Assembly (NCBI RefSeq): GCF_017115045.1
Contig: NZ_JABXKK010000098.1
Location: 186,001-250,000, forward strand
DNA: 64,000 bases
Reading direction: 5' to 3'
DNA from: Nostoc sp. NMS8
Lineage (GTDB): Bacteria; Cyanobacteriota; Cyanobacteriia; Cyanobacteriales; Nostocaceae
In this document: positions 51,105 to 60,454 of the stretch, one piece after another
Position numbering within the stretch: the stretch's first letter is position 1
Layout: every line of letters begins with the position of its first letter
Made by a program: the position numbers and the translations under genes
The notes under the pieces: generated by a model
Databases searched by the model: none
Seen by the model: the letters and a program-made list of their open reading frames with translations, nothing else
Told to the model about the DNA's origin: nothing

Positions 51105-52127
51105 CCAAGAATTTTTAAGCTGAAATACTTACAAAATAATGCTCTCACAATTAGGTAAGTAGGCACAAAAAATTGAATTACCTCCAACTGAACAGATCCA
51201 GGTAACTTTTCAAAATGATGGCTTCATGCATAGGAGCGACTCAATTGAGCATAAATAGTCTGATAATGAACTGAAGGAACAGACGTTTAATATAGGCTAG
51301 GTTTAGCTTACGCAATGAGTGTTGATAAAGTATAAGCCTGAGATCAAGAAGGAAATTACGCTACAGAGAGTCTTAATAATTTAACTTTTATTAACTGCTT
51401 AAATATCTAAAAAGCTTGTATATCTATGCATAGCTAAATTATAACTTACTTACCTTTTAATTTAACTTTGTTCATAGTTAATTAATATTATAAATTTAAC
51501 TAATCGATGTAGTCAAGTTAAGTCTAACTTTGAACAGATAATTTGTGAGAAAAATAAATATTTGTGCTACACCTATTAGTACTCTAAAAGTTAAAGATGC
51601 AACTTGCTTGATGATACTTTTTAGACACTCTTGTATCTCTAATTTGAAAGTGCGTGTATCCATTAAATTAAAGACTAGTATTACATAAAAGTATTATAAC
51701 ACAGATATGCTACAATAAATTTCAGGGGACAAAATCTTCAGCCTCTATCAGCCTCTAGTTGATAGTAAATATTATGAGATATTCCAACTCATGAAAGCAA
51801 GCTGTGTTGCAGGTACTTTCTTAAGACATCTAAAAGACCCTGACAAGCACTGATTCTTTTTGAGAAAGGCTATCTGGGCAGAGTCTAGGCGCTACCTCCG
51901 ACCTTGAGCCAAGAATAAAAGGATAGACAATGCTTCCTTGCTATTGGCGAGAGCGATCGCATGACTCTTAAGTTCATCAAGCCCGAAGCTGGCGCGAGTA
52001 GTGACTGGCACAAAATAAGCCACCCCAGACTGTCCATAAGTAGAAAGAGTTTATGGCAGTTTGGGGATTGTTCTAGGGGAAATTGGGGGAAGGGGGTAGG
52101 GCGATCGCAGCTTGTAAAATAAGCAAA
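51105..52127. other. 1-kb gap upstream of the L22-protease gene
   Basis: There is no intact gene. AT-rich sequence at 51350-51720 presumably holds the protease-gene promoter. A short direct repeat CAGCCTCTA is at about 51740-51757, and a coding-like fragment at 51892-52050. Confidence 0.45.
51892..52050 (-). pseudogene. Possible gene fragment (52 codons)
   Basis: The minus strand between stops encodes a protein-like tail including YGQSGVAYFVPVTTRASFGL and HAIALANSKEALSILLFLAQ. It lacks a start codon. Likely the 3' end of a lost gene; family not recognised. Confidence 0.3.
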
Positions 52128-53213
52128 TTATATTTTTGCAGGTTCTAATAAAACTGTTAAACTGTTTTCCCACTCATCGAAGAAACCATCAGGCCATCGG
52201 TCAATTCTGCCGTCTTTATCAATGCGTGGTGACACAAGTTTAATAAAAGCTTGACCTTGTTTTTCTTGACGTTGAAAGTAATGTAACTGCACATCTTCTG
52301 ACTCAATGTTACCACCATGCACAGCAAGACGAATGCCGTTTAAAATCTGGTCGCTATGAGTTTCTACCACAACTTGAACACCACAGTTAGCAGCCAGCGC
52401 TAACAACTTACCTAGCTTTGTTTGTGCTTGGGGGTGGAGTCCGGTTTCTGGGTGTTCAATAAGAATTAATGCACCCGGACTGGAGGCGAGGATTGCAACG
52501 ATAATTGGTAAAACGTAAGCAATGCCGTATCCAATAGGGTCACTAAATTTTAAGTTAACCAAATCCATATCTAGATGTGCATTAACTTGGATGCGTAGAC
52601 CAGAACTTATTTCTCCCATCCATGCCTCAACTTGGTCTAGCAAATTTATTGATTTTGCTTGCGGGTGAGCGAGTTCGGCGATAGGGATTGGTTGACTACC
52701 GTAGGTATAAAGAAAATGTGCTGTATATTCGCCAAGCGCACCAATTTGTTTAAGTTCTTGCACTTGGTAATTTAAGATTCCTGATACAACTTTTGCACGT
52801 TCTGATTGAAGGTGATAAAGTTGCTCGTTGAAAATGCTTGACTGATAAACATCGGCATCAACAGAGTTGAATCCACTCTCTAAAACATCAGCTTCTCTCT
52901 CTAATGAGTTGTATTTAAAGTGCCATGTTCCTTTAGTTCCGTTTTTTAAACTAAGCTCAAATCCTACGTAGTCTTGTTTGGCATTTTCATACAAAGAATC
53001 ATTAGCTGTGCCAATATTTACCAAATTTCCATTGAGCAATAAACCAGTGCTTTGTAGTAAACCTTGCTGGTAAGATTGACGCAGCAGTGATATTGCTTGC
53101 AATACCGAGGATTTGCCAGTGCTATTATAACCAGAGAGTAGGGTAAGCGATTTGAATTCAATCAATTGATTCTCAAATGCTTTAAAATTTAGCAGCCGTA
53201 ATGAGCTAATCAT
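52128..53213 (-). CDS. AAA-15 (SMC-like) ATPase, Abi/OLD-related type (361 aa)
   Basis: The start, SLRLLNFKAFENQLIEFKSL, leads into Walker A SGYNSTGKSSVLQAISLLRQ. LILIEHPETGLHPQAQTKLG carries Walker B and the ABC-type His, and VVVETHSDQILNGIRLAV the sensor region. The layout is that of AAA-15 ATPases (DUF3696-type), often single-gene phage-defence effectors or ATPase partners of a nuclease. It has no nuclease domain of its own. Confidence 0.85.
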   Translation of the reverse strand: MISSLRLLNFKAFENQLIEFKSLTLLSGYNSTGKSSVLQAISLLRQSYQQGLLQSTGLLLNGNLVNIGTANDSLYENAKQDYVGFELSLKNGTKGTWHFKYNSLEREADVLESGFNSVDADVYQSSIFNEQLYHLQSERAKVVSGILNYQVQELKQIGALGEYTAHFLYTYGSQPIPIAELAHPQAKSINLLDQVEAWMGEISSGLRIQVNAHLDMDLVNLKFSDPIGYGIAYVLPIIVAILASSPGALILIEHPETGLHPQAQTKLGKLLALAANCGVQVVVETHSDQILNGIRLAVHGGNIESEDVQLHYFQRQEKQGQAFIKLVSPRIDKDGRIDRWPDGFFDEWENSLTVLLEPAKI

Positions 53214-53393
53214 TAATAGTTAAAATATAGATGTTCTTCGATTTTATTATAGTTTGTTTATCTAAAGCGATTTTCTAATAATCTTGTTGAGCAAACCTGT
53301 ATATGACAAAATCTTAAATATATTTTTTGATTTACATTTTTGATGATTAATAAAAAAAACTAGCAGCTTATCAATATTGAATTGGAATTATAG

Positions 53394-53573
53394 ATGGTAT
53401 CTGAAAATTTTAAAGAACTTGTTAATGTTGCAATCCAAGTAGCGACCAGAAGAAATAAAAGAATGGCAGTCTTTAAGCTTGATAACACTTATTATATAGT
53501 TGATGCTAGGGAATGGGAAAATGGTCGTGCGTATGGGCAATATATCATGACGGTAGAACCTGGGCAAAATTAA
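53394..53573 (+). CDS. Hypothetical small protein (59 aa)
   Basis: The frame VSENFKELVNVAIQVATRRN, then RMAVFKLDNTYYIVDA and EWENGRAYGQYI, is protein-like throughout. An AATTGGAATTATAG stretch precedes the ATG. It overlaps the stop of the convergent 136-aa gene by 4 bp. I do not recognise a family. Confidence 0.55.
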   Translation: MVSENFKELVNVAIQVATRRNKRMAVFKLDNTYYIVDAREWENGRAYGQYIMTVEPGQN

Positions 53574-53980
53574 GCATCAGGTGTTTCATATTGTTGAAAC
53601 TTTTTCCAATCAAACTCAAGAGTCAGTATTTCAAATAGTTTTGGTGACAGCACCTCTAACTCTATAGGTTCACCAGTATAAATGACCTCTGAAAAGTCTT
53701 GAGGGTTGAAAACACCGTGAGGAATATTCTCTCCTTTAAGCCACATTTTAGCTCGGTAATCGATGCGTTCTCCACTTGCTAAATTAATCCAGAAATGCGG
53801 CTCAATGTGTTGATGATGTTGAGTCAAAACCCCAAACATCGGTTGATGCTCAATGCTGTGATTAGTTAGTACAGTGTGACAGATGCGGGTCATGCCATCG
53901 CACTCTGTTTGAGAAGAATCATAGGGGTCAAGAAGTTGCTGAATTCTTTCCCTTGGTATCACTTCGTACTCCTTAATCAA
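53570..53980 (-). CDS. Hypothetical protein (136 aa), partner of the Nif11-like gene
   Basis: A soluble protein with VIPRERIQQLLDPYDSSQTE, a His-rich middle (MFGVLTQHHQHIEPHFWINL), and WLKGENIPHGVFNPQDF. The His cluster could bind a metal. The start overlaps the Nif11-like gene by 8 bp, so the two are coupled. No family is known to me. Confidence 0.65.
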   Translation of the reverse strand: MIKEYEVIPRERIQQLLDPYDSSQTECDGMTRICHTVLTNHSIEHQPMFGVLTQHHQHIEPHFWINLASGERIDYRAKMWLKGENIPHGVFNPQDFSEVIYTGEPIELEVLSPKLFEILTLEFDWKKFQQYETPDA

Positions 53981-54242
53981 TTTCTTCGGACACGGCCAAG
54001 TTTTGCTCTTGCATGATTGGTGTCATCAAATGGAATATCTTCGTTAGCCCCTGATGCAATGATTCTTGAGAGAAGTTATAGCCACGTTCAACAGCCATAG
54101 TTATGATTGCAGCGTTATCTTTTGCACCCATTGCTTCCATGAGTCGGTCTAACAACACTTTATCTTGGAGGGCTGCTGCAAAAAATTCCATAACTTGTAG
54201 TTCGCTTTGAGCAGCATTTAGTGACTTATTCATTTTCGACAC
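53973..54242 (-). CDS. Nif11-like domain protein (89 aa)
   Basis: The region QSELQVMEFFAAALQDKVLL, then AMGAKDNAAIITMAVERGYN followed by FS, fits the Nif11 pattern seen in nitrogen-fixation-linked proteins and in RiPP precursor leaders. No Gly-Gly cleavage site or Cys/Ser/Thr-rich core follows, so a RiPP precursor is unlikely. An ATG 9 bp downstream is an alternative start. It is coupled to the 136-aa gene. Confidence 0.65.
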   Translation of the reverse strand: MSKMNKSLNAAQSELQVMEFFAAALQDKVLLDRLMEAMGAKDNAAIITMAVERGYNFSQESLHQGLTKIFHLMTPIMQEQNLAVSEEID

Positions 54243-54312
54243 GTAGTAAGGAGATTTTATAGCTTTTTACCTTGCTCTCATGTTTGAGAACTGTACTACC
54301 TGATAACATCAT

Positions 54313-54771
54313 CTATTCTGTTTTTAAGTTATTTAATTGCTCTGCTAAACTTTCAACTTGGTTTTTCACGTATTCGATGTTTTTATAGGTGCTATCTCCA
54401 AAGTTAAAAAAATTAACCATAATTGGGATAACATCTTCACTGTGCATACAATCAAATCCTATCCACCAATCATTAGCGGTTTTTGGTAATAATTTATGAC
54501 AAACTGCTCTGGGGTCTTCATTTTGGTGAGTTCCTCCAGAAAATGTGATTTTTCCATGAACCCGAATGGACTTTAATTCATTATCATCCATATCCTTACC
54601 ATAATAAGGATGAGTTTTATTAATAGCCACGTAACCACTTAAAGTACCTTCATTTTGTCTGACTATTAAACAAGGTAATCCCAGATAAACCCATTCTATT
54701 CTGTCAGGTTCTTGTTGCCATTCACCGTCTGCCCATGCAGATTTGTCAATCCAATTCAGAGTTTCCATCAA
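54313..54771 (-). CDS. Hypothetical protein (152 aa)
   Basis: Recognisable features are WQQEPDRIEWVYLGLPCLIV early, SGYVAINKTHPYYGKDMDDN and HGKITFSGG in the middle, and WWIGFDCMHSEDVIPIM later. Relatives I recall occur in phages and accessory DNA. Its start overlaps the stop of the upstream 79-aa gene (ATGA). No function is known. Confidence 0.65.
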   Translation of the reverse strand: MMETLNWIDKSAWADGEWQQEPDRIEWVYLGLPCLIVRQNEGTLSGYVAINKTHPYYGKDMDDNELKSIRVHGKITFSGGTHQNEDPRAVCHKLLPKTANDWWIGFDCMHSEDVIPIMVNFFNFGDSTYKNIEYVKNQVESLAEQLNNLKTE

Positions 54772-55007
54772 CCAATAATATCCCCATTTTCATCCCGTTT
54801 AACTTCCACCACCTTAACGTCAAAACTTTCCCACTCCTGGACAGTAAACCCTTCTGTAGTTTCCTCTGGATACCGCCGTGCCATTTCTTGCCATGCAGCT
54901 TCTTCGTTGATTGCCCAGATGTAATGACCCTGGCGTTCTCTGAGGTCATCGCGCCCAGTGCATTCGTGTGAGTATAATGCGTTACGTGTACAGCGATATT
55001 CTCTCAT
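54768..55007 (-). CDS. Hypothetical protein (79 aa)
   Basis: A charged protein: CTGRDDLRERQGHYIWAINE, EEAAWQEMARRYPEET and a C-terminal VKRDENGDIIG. It is coupled by 4 bp to the 152-aa gene. It starts 8 bp from the divergent HNH nuclease, so their promoters overlap each other's coding starts. Not recognised. Confidence 0.6.
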   Translation of the reverse strand: MREYRCTRNALYSHECTGRDDLRERQGHYIWAINEEAAWQEMARRYPEETTEGFTVQEWESFDVKVVEVKRDENGDIIG

Positions 55008-55015
55008 AACTGCGA

Positions 55016-55978
55016 ATGGCCAAAGATTTAGCTTACTACGTTAAGAAATTTTCTCCCAGGTCTGTTGGGAAGCTAGGCTTAAATGTTAGCTCTGGTGCGC
55101 CCAATAAACCGATTTTGCTTTTATCTATCATTGAAATGATAACTACTGGGCAGATAGTGAGAAACCAAATTCCTCTATCTGCTGAACTCATCGCCACATT
55201 TCTCAAACTGTGGAGCCACTTAGAACCAGTACGCAAGCCGGATATAGGTTTACCTTTTTACCACCTCACCAGTGACGGTTTCTGGTATTTTGAAATGAAA
55301 CTGGGGTTTGAATCATTGATTGCTGCCAAGGTGAAAATCAGAACTCCCAGTACCATTAGGCAAACTGTAGAGTATGCTTACCTCGATGATGAACTCTGGT
55401 CACTGCTGCAAAACGAGAGCGAACGCACTGTACTAACCCACACACTCATTAATTCGTGGTTTAACGAGCGTACACAGGATATCGAGTCATTATTGCAAGT
55501 CAACGCCTTTGCTGAACTACAAGACCAGTTGCAACGTTCCGGCGGTAAGGTCTACCAACTAGAGGAATTAGAAGATGAACAAGCTGTAATTGTGCGAGAT
55601 GGTGCTTTTCGTAAAATTGTAGTCTCAACTTACAACCAACGCTGTGCCTTTTGCGGGTTGCAAATACTCGACTCACTCGGTCAGAACATTGTGGACGGGT
55701 CGCACATCAAACCATTCTCCCAGTTCTACGACGACCGCATTGATAACGGGCTGTCACTGTGCAAAAATCATCACTGGGCTTTTGACCGCTTTTGGTTCAC
55801 CATCAACGACGATTACACCATTATTGTTGCTGAGAACCTGCGGGAAGATTCACCCAACGCCAAACCAATGCGGGAATTTAGGGGCGATCGCATTATCTTA
55901 CCCGCTCAAGTGCAGTATTATCCAAGACTTGATTCTCTACAATGGCATCGTGAAGAGTTTTCGAGACGAGCGGCGTAA
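55016..55978 (+). CDS. HNH endonuclease, restriction type (COG3440-like)
   Basis: The N-terminal domain has APNKPILLLSIIEMI, the KPxLLL motif of the domain found in type IV restriction enzymes that read modified DNA. The C-terminal HNH motif includes NQRCAFCGLQI, VDGSHIKPFSQFYDDRIDNG and LCKNHHWAFDRFWFTI. The protein has 320 residues. The target modification is unknown. It would fit a defence island. Confidence 0.88.
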   Translation: MAKDLAYYVKKFSPRSVGKLGLNVSSGAPNKPILLLSIIEMITTGQIVRNQIPLSAELIATFLKLWSHLEPVRKPDIGLPFYHLTSDGFWYFEMKLGFESLIAAKVKIRTPSTIRQTVEYAYLDDELWSLLQNESERTVLTHTLINSWFNERTQDIESLLQVNAFAELQDQLQRSGGKVYQLEELEDEQAVIVRDGAFRKIVVSTYNQRCAFCGLQILDSLGQNIVDGSHIKPFSQFYDDRIDNGLSLCKNHHWAFDRFWFTINDDYTIIVAENLREDSPNAKPMREFRGDRIILPAQVQYYPRLDSLQWHREEFSRRAA

Positions 55979-56024
55979 CAGGTAGGCTCATTTTTATGGA
56001 TATAGATTAGAGGATTTTTAAGAG

Positions 56025-56336
56025 ATGCTGTATTTAGTTCAGGTTACTTTCGGTAAAAATCCACCCTCTCTGGTGGGTATTTTTTATATAATTTTCGGTA
56101 TAGCTTACTTAATTTTTACGACAGGTTGGCTTCCACGCAATAGTAAACTCAACGGTTCTGCTTTAAAGTTTTATATCCAACAATCAATATTTATATCAAT
56201 TTTAATGTTGGTATGTGGATGGGTTTTTACTTTTCAAGCTGGGTACTTAAATTCAAATTATCAATTTGCACAAATTTTATTATTTCTGTTAATCAATTAT
56301 CTAATTATTAAAGATATTGTCATGAATATACTTTAG
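56025..56336 (+). CDS. Small membrane protein (103 aa)
   Basis: About three hydrophobic segments: VGIFYIIFGIAYLIFTTGWL near the start, QQSIFISILMLVCGWVFTF in the middle, and ILLFLLINYLIIKDIVM at the C terminus. Codon use is very AT-rich. No family is recognised. Confidence 0.65.
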   Translation: MLYLVQVTFGKNPPSLVGIFYIIFGIAYLIFTTGWLPRNSKLNGSALKFYIQQSIFISILMLVCGWVFTFQAGYLNSNYQFAQILLFLLINYLIIKDIVMNIL

Positions 56337-56411
56337 CTAATATATAATTTTACCAAGCCTATATTTTTAATTAAAAGCGAAATTTGTATATCTTGGTGCT
56401 AAAAGCAAAAT

Positions 56412-57611
56412 ATGAGCAAAAAATCTAAAGGTTGGTTTAATGAAATTGTTATTCGTCCCGTTGTTAATGTAGACGGTTACGAAAGCTATGAAAAGATGTG
56501 CGGTATTGTTGCAGAATTTTATTACTCTTCGGAGGAACAAAAGCTACTGCGCCAACTAAGAACTAACCCCAAGGATTCAAGGTATATTACCCTCTACACG
56601 CTTTTTAAAGTAGGGCAAGCCAAATGCCCTGCTTATTGGGTAAATAATGATTTATTAAGCGCATTGATGCAATCAAATTTAGATATTGAAGTTGAAAATT
56701 TGCAGTGGGCAATGAAAACAGGATTTTTTATGTTGCCCAAGGGTGTAATTCTTTCCCCAGAAAAACGTAGTATTGATACAATTTTTTGGCATTGTGATAC
56801 ATCTGATGACTTACTTTATTGGGCTGCAATAGATAGGGATAGCGTTTTCTGCCGCAGATTCAAAATTAGCGATAATTTAAAAAAATTTACATATACTGAT
56901 ACTCAAGATTTCAATCCCCAAGTAGTTACAGATTTTAATCAATATCTACAATCAATTTTCCTACGATTAATTTTGATTATGGAGTGCCGCCCGGAACTGG
57001 TAGACAAAGAAAGCGAACTAGTCAGGGTGAATAAAGGTTTTGGCAAAGCGCAAGCGCAAGATTTTTATCAACCACTTTGGCTAGGACTTGGATATCGACT
57101 CAAGCGTGAAGGAACGCAAGGCAGTGAAGATAGTAGCGGTATACATGGTACTAAAAGCGTTCATTGGCGCAGAGGCTTCTTACGCAATCAGCCTTACGGA
57201 GAAGGCAGGCAGCAAAGAAAACTAGTCTGGATTGAGCCAGTGATTGATAATGAGAGTCAATCTGTTGGGAATTGGAATGATGTGAAAAAATCTAAGCTAA
57301 TTGAATCTTTTATTATTAATTTCCCTATAATGCCAATTGTTATGTATGAAAAGTCATATCATACATACAAAGTTATTGATGGCAAACAAAGGTTAAAAGC
57401 AATCGTCGATTTTTACAGTAATCAATTAGTTTTGAGCGGGCTAGAAGTTAAGACAGAACTAAATGGATGCACTTATGCTACTCTTCCATATCATGCAAAG
57501 ACAGTGCTGAATCGCCATTCTCTATCTTTGATATCGATTATCCCTTCAGAGGATGCCAGTCCCGAAGAAATAGCAAAAATCATAGAGATTATTGCAGAAC
57601 GCCTTAATTAA
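56412..57611 (+). CDS. DUF262-domain protein (399 aa)
   Basis: The C-terminal half has the DUF262/ParB-like core: SKLIESFIINFPIMPIVMYE followed by YKVIDGKQRLKAIVDFY. This is the domain found in GmrSD-type modified-DNA nucleases and other conflict proteins. The N-terminal 200 residues are of unknown type. No HNH (DUF1524) domain follows, so it may need a partner. Confidence 0.75.
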   Translation: MSKKSKGWFNEIVIRPVVNVDGYESYEKMCGIVAEFYYSSEEQKLLRQLRTNPKDSRYITLYTLFKVGQAKCPAYWVNNDLLSALMQSNLDIEVENLQWAMKTGFFMLPKGVILSPEKRSIDTIFWHCDTSDDLLYWAAIDRDSVFCRRFKISDNLKKFTYTDTQDFNPQVVTDFNQYLQSIFLRLILIMECRPELVDKESELVRVNKGFGKAQAQDFYQPLWLGLGYRLKREGTQGSEDSSGIHGTKSVHWRRGFLRNQPYGEGRQQRKLVWIEPVIDNESQSVGNWNDVKKSKLIESFIINFPIMPIVMYEKSYHTYKVIDGKQRLKAIVDFYSNQLVLSGLEVKTELNGCTYATLPYHAKTVLNRHSLSLISIIPSEDASPEEIAKIIEIIAERLN

Positions 57612-57702
57612 AGGGCTACGATGCCTACGGCGGTAAACTACGCATCATCTTACCCAACAAAAACGGTATTATTCCAAGAAATAGAAAGTTAATAAAAAAG
57701 TT

Positions 57703-57912
57703 ATGTATACTGCTTACCCTTATGTCATCAAAAATGATAGCGGTACATACCTGCAAAACAATGCAACCATGTCAAGCCCCATCTGGGGCAATATCAACAC
57801 CGCAATGCACATCCGCCACTACATTGGTGCAGTAACAATTCAAGAAGTAACAGGCGGTTGGGTCTTTCAACTCAACCGCGATCGCCATGAATACAATTTT
57901 GTCAGCTTGTAA
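57703..57912 (+). CDS. Hypothetical protein (69 aa)
   Basis: The frame includes YPYVIKNDSGTYLQNNATMS and HIRHYIGAVTIQEVTGGWVF. Composition suggests a small beta-rich protein. It opens a run of plus-strand unknown genes to 60.96 kb. Not recognised. Confidence 0.55.
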   Translation: MYTAYPYVIKNDSGTYLQNNATMSSPIWGNINTAMHIRHYIGAVTIQEVTGGWVFQLNRDRHEYNFVSL

Positions 57913-57983
57913 ATACATAGTTTACTATGTAGAATATTAAGAGTAAGCGATTACACATTCTGGCTATCCCCATTAAAACCATC

Positions 57984-58364
57984 ATGAAGCTGCAACGTAT
58001 CGAGGCAGGTGAATATCTTACTCCTGATGGTAGGTTTTATGTCCGCAATACTTACTATTCCAACGGTATACCCGGACGGAGTAACACAAGTTCGGGGTGG
58101 TTGATTGAAGACAGAAGTGGGGCTACTCCATTTCAAGTAAGCAACAGTCAAAAGACTAAGCTACGGCGGGTGGATACGCTTGCACAGTCCAGAGAAATTA
58201 TGGCACGGATTATTCAACGTGACGCTGAAGCAAAAAAGCTACGTGATGTCGGCTGGTGTAAGGAAGACAACCCACAACAGCCGGGGGTTTGTTGGCGATC
58301 GCCGTACACAGACAGATTGTTAACACAAACAGAGGCATTACTGGAATTAAGTTTGATATTATGA
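57984..58364 (+). CDS. Hypothetical protein (126 aa)
   Basis: Features include LTPDGRFYVRNTYYSNGIPG near the start and VDTLAQSREIMARIIQRDAE in the C-terminal half, with GWCKEDNPQQPGVCW. Its stop overlaps the start of the next gene (ATGA), so they are coupled. Not recognised. Confidence 0.55.
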   Translation: MKLQRIEAGEYLTPDGRFYVRNTYYSNGIPGRSNTSSGWLIEDRSGATPFQVSNSQKTKLRRVDTLAQSREIMARIIQRDAEAKKLRDVGWCKEDNPQQPGVCWRSPYTDRLLTQTEALLELSLIL

Positions 58365-58675
58365 GCAATAATTCTATGAGTAATGAAGAGAGAGCATCTC
58401 TAGAAACTGCAATCAAAATTTATGTAGAGATGGGTGTACTAAATCGAGTTTCACAATCAACAAAAACATTTTTAGCTCGTGTTCCAGGTATAGATACTCG
58501 GAGACTACAAACTCTCATTAAAAACCAAAGTCAAGAAATTGCAGCAATGGCTGGGGCTAAAGATGTGATTTATAAAACTGGTGACTATCTCCCTTCAGGT
58601 CGTGGTGCTTTCGGTCTTAGAAGTGGTGGTGAACGTGCGGTAAATATTTCACCATCAATTGAGTTTATTTTTTAA
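58361..58675 (+). CDS. Hypothetical protein (104 aa)
   Basis: The helical N-terminal part is ERASLETAIKIYVEMGVLNR, with a DTRRLQTLIKNQSQEIAAM segment; a Gly-rich end follows (SGRGAFGLRSGGERAV). The ATG at 58361 overlaps the stop of the gene before it. Not recognised. Confidence 0.55.
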   Translation: MSNNSMSNEERASLETAIKIYVEMGVLNRVSQSTKTFLARVPGIDTRRLQTLIKNQSQEIAAMAGAKDVIYKTGDYLPSGRGAFGLRSGGERAVNISPSIEFIF

Positions 58676-58684
58676 TAAAAAAAC

Positions 58685-59131
58685 ATGAACACGTTAGAAC
58701 TAAAACCAGGGGATAAAGTAGGAATTTTTTACTATGACAGTGTGCGTATAGGTACTAAAGCTGAAATAGAGGTAATTGAACGCATTTCCCCTACTGGACA
58801 AGTAACTCTCTCTAATGGAAAGCGCTATACATCTGATGGCAAAGAAATTGGTGCTGTAGAACCTAGTTACCTTTGGACTCTAGATAAAATACAACCAATC
58901 TTAGAAAAAATTGAAAATCTTGAGCGGCATAAGGAAGCAGAACGACAGACTTATTTAGCATCACCTGAAGGTAGGAGAAAACAAGCAGTGAATGATACTG
59001 TCAAAGCTGCGATCGCTGCACTTAATCAATACGGCTGGTATGCTGATGTTGATGGTCACATGGATGCTATGGAATCAGAAATTGAGCAAATTATCAAAAA
59101 ATATGTCAGCGCACACGAACCTACAAGCTAA
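58685..59131 (+). CDS. Hypothetical protein (148 aa)
   Basis: Residues 5-35 (LKPGDKVGIFYYDSVRIGTK) look like a small beta-barrel. The remainder is helical (KIENLERHKEAERQTYLAS, then AAIAALNQYGWYADVDGH). The run continues with a 9-bp gap from the previous gene. Not recognised. Confidence 0.55.
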   Translation: MNTLELKPGDKVGIFYYDSVRIGTKAEIEVIERISPTGQVTLSNGKRYTSDGKEIGAVEPSYLWTLDKIQPILEKIENLERHKEAERQTYLASPEGRRKQAVNDTVKAAIAALNQYGWYADVDGHMDAMESEIEQIIKKYVSAHEPTS

Positions 59132-59166
59132 AAGTTCAGTTATTTAATCAATTGAGGTTAAGTTTT

Positions 59167-59406
59167 ATGTTTGAGCCAAATGAAGAGGGAAAAGTCAGAC
59201 TGTACTTTACAGAAGAGAAAATTTGCATTGGTTCCTACAAAGAAGTAGAAAAGTACGAGCGAGAAACCAAAAATAGCTATTGGGCATCTGAGTTTTTTGA
59301 ATTACCACCAGACTATAACCCAATTGGTAAGACAGCAGATGAAATTAAGTTAGCTGTGAGAGAATTACTTTTATCAAAGTTACTGAAGAAAAGTTTAGGT
59401 CTGTGA
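59167..59406 (+). CDS. Hypothetical protein (79 aa)
   Basis: A charged protein including EEGKVRLYFTEEKICIGSYK and DEIKLAVRELLLSKLLKKS. The ATG at 59167 is preferred to the in-frame TTG at 59152. The next gene begins within its stop codon (TGATG), so they are coupled. Not recognised. Confidence 0.55.
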   Translation: MFEPNEEGKVRLYFTEEKICIGSYKEVEKYERETKNSYWASEFFELPPDYNPIGKTADEIKLAVRELLLSKLLKKSLGL

Positions 59407-59909
59407 TGAACCTTATATGTATGTACTACGGATACCGTTGTTATAGCAGAGAAGATAAGCCTTTGGGTTGGCTATACACATTTGACTCTAATCTTGAATA
59501 TGCTTTTATCAATAAAAGTTTCCATTTGTGCAAGCGATGGAAAACAGAAAAAGGAGCTAAAAAACACTTCGATCATTACAATAATAATTGGCAGTTTAAA
59601 AGTAAAGGAGGCTATCTCAAAATTGAGGTAATGCCAGAAATTACTGATAATAGAAAAGAAAAATCTTCTCAGCAGCGATGGAATGAAGCCAATCGTGATG
59701 CACTTTACCAAGCTCAAGAAAATTACAACCAGAAGCGCCCTATAATGTCATTTCGTCCAAAAGCCGAACTGTTGGAATGGCTGGACGAGGAACGCGAAAC
59801 TGATGACAATGGTGAACCAGAAACTGATGCTTCACTCTTAAATCGGAAGTTAGAAAAACTCAGACAGTTAGAACAAAAAGATTTTAGCGATTCGTTTAAG
59901 GGAAATTAA
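59406..59909 (+). CDS. Hypothetical protein (167 aa)
   Basis: It includes an aromatic-rich start (YYGYRCYSREDKPLGWLYTF), EKGAKKHFDHYNNNWQFKSK, and a C-terminal RPKAELLEWLDEERETDDNG. The ATG at 59406 overlaps the previous stop. Not recognised. Confidence 0.55.
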   Translation: MNLICMYYGYRCYSREDKPLGWLYTFDSNLEYAFINKSFHLCKRWKTEKGAKKHFDHYNNNWQFKSKGGYLKIEVMPEITDNRKEKSSQQRWNEANRDALYQAQENYNQKRPIMSFRPKAELLEWLDEERETDDNGEPETDASLLNRKLEKLRQLEQKDFSDSFKGN

Positions 59910-59910
59910 A

Positions 59911-60126
59911 ATGCCAAATAAAATATTAAAGTTTGAATTAATTGAAGGGCTACCAGAAGACAATGGAACTTATTTTGTATTATTAGAAGATGGTTCGCTA
60001 AAAGAAGGATATTTTGGCTCATTCTCTTTTCCTCATCATCAAGAAGATATTGTTAGAATTGCTAACTGTGAAGATAAGCAATTTCATTATGAAAAATTTA
60101 TTGGTTGGCTAAAACCTATAGAATAA
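59911..60126 (+). CDS. Hypothetical protein (71 aa)
   Basis: A small protein including GLPEDNGTYFVLLEDGSLKE and FHYEKFIGWLKPIE, probably beta-rich. The pattern NGTYFVLLEDG..EGYF with a terminal IxGW is seen in small phage-like proteins. One base separates it from the previous gene. Function unknown. Confidence 0.55.
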   Translation: MPNKILKFELIEGLPEDNGTYFVLLEDGSLKEGYFGSFSFPHHQEDIVRIANCEDKQFHYEKFIGWLKPIE

Positions 60127-60205
60127 ATTTTATTTACCTAATATAAAGAATACATATTTATGTTATTATTTATAGAGAAAACCACGAACAAAGACAAAAT
60201 ATACT

Positions 60206-60454
60206 ATGTCTAAATATTCAGATAACTTAACTCAAGCGATTGACACAATGTTAGAAGGAATCAGAGAGTATGAGTCAGATACTTTCTCAGCTTCCCGCAG
60301 TAATTTAACTCAAACAGAAATAGAATCTATCGCTGTTAATCTAATATTAGATAAGTTTTTTGATAAAAATAAATGTCCTGGTACTTCTATTGATGGCATA
60401 TTGCTTGCTGATATTTTAAGCAATATTAGAGATGAAGATTCCGATAATGAATAA
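60206..60454 (+). CDS. Hypothetical protein (82 aa)
   Basis: An acidic helical protein: LTQAIDTMLEGIREYESDTF and TEIESIAVNLILDKFFDKNK. Its last codons overlap the start of the next gene by 8 bp. Not recognised. Confidence 0.55.
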   Translation: MSKYSDNLTQAIDTMLEGIREYESDTFSASRSNLTQTEIESIAVNLILDKFFDKNKCPGTSIDGILLADILSNIRDEDSDNE

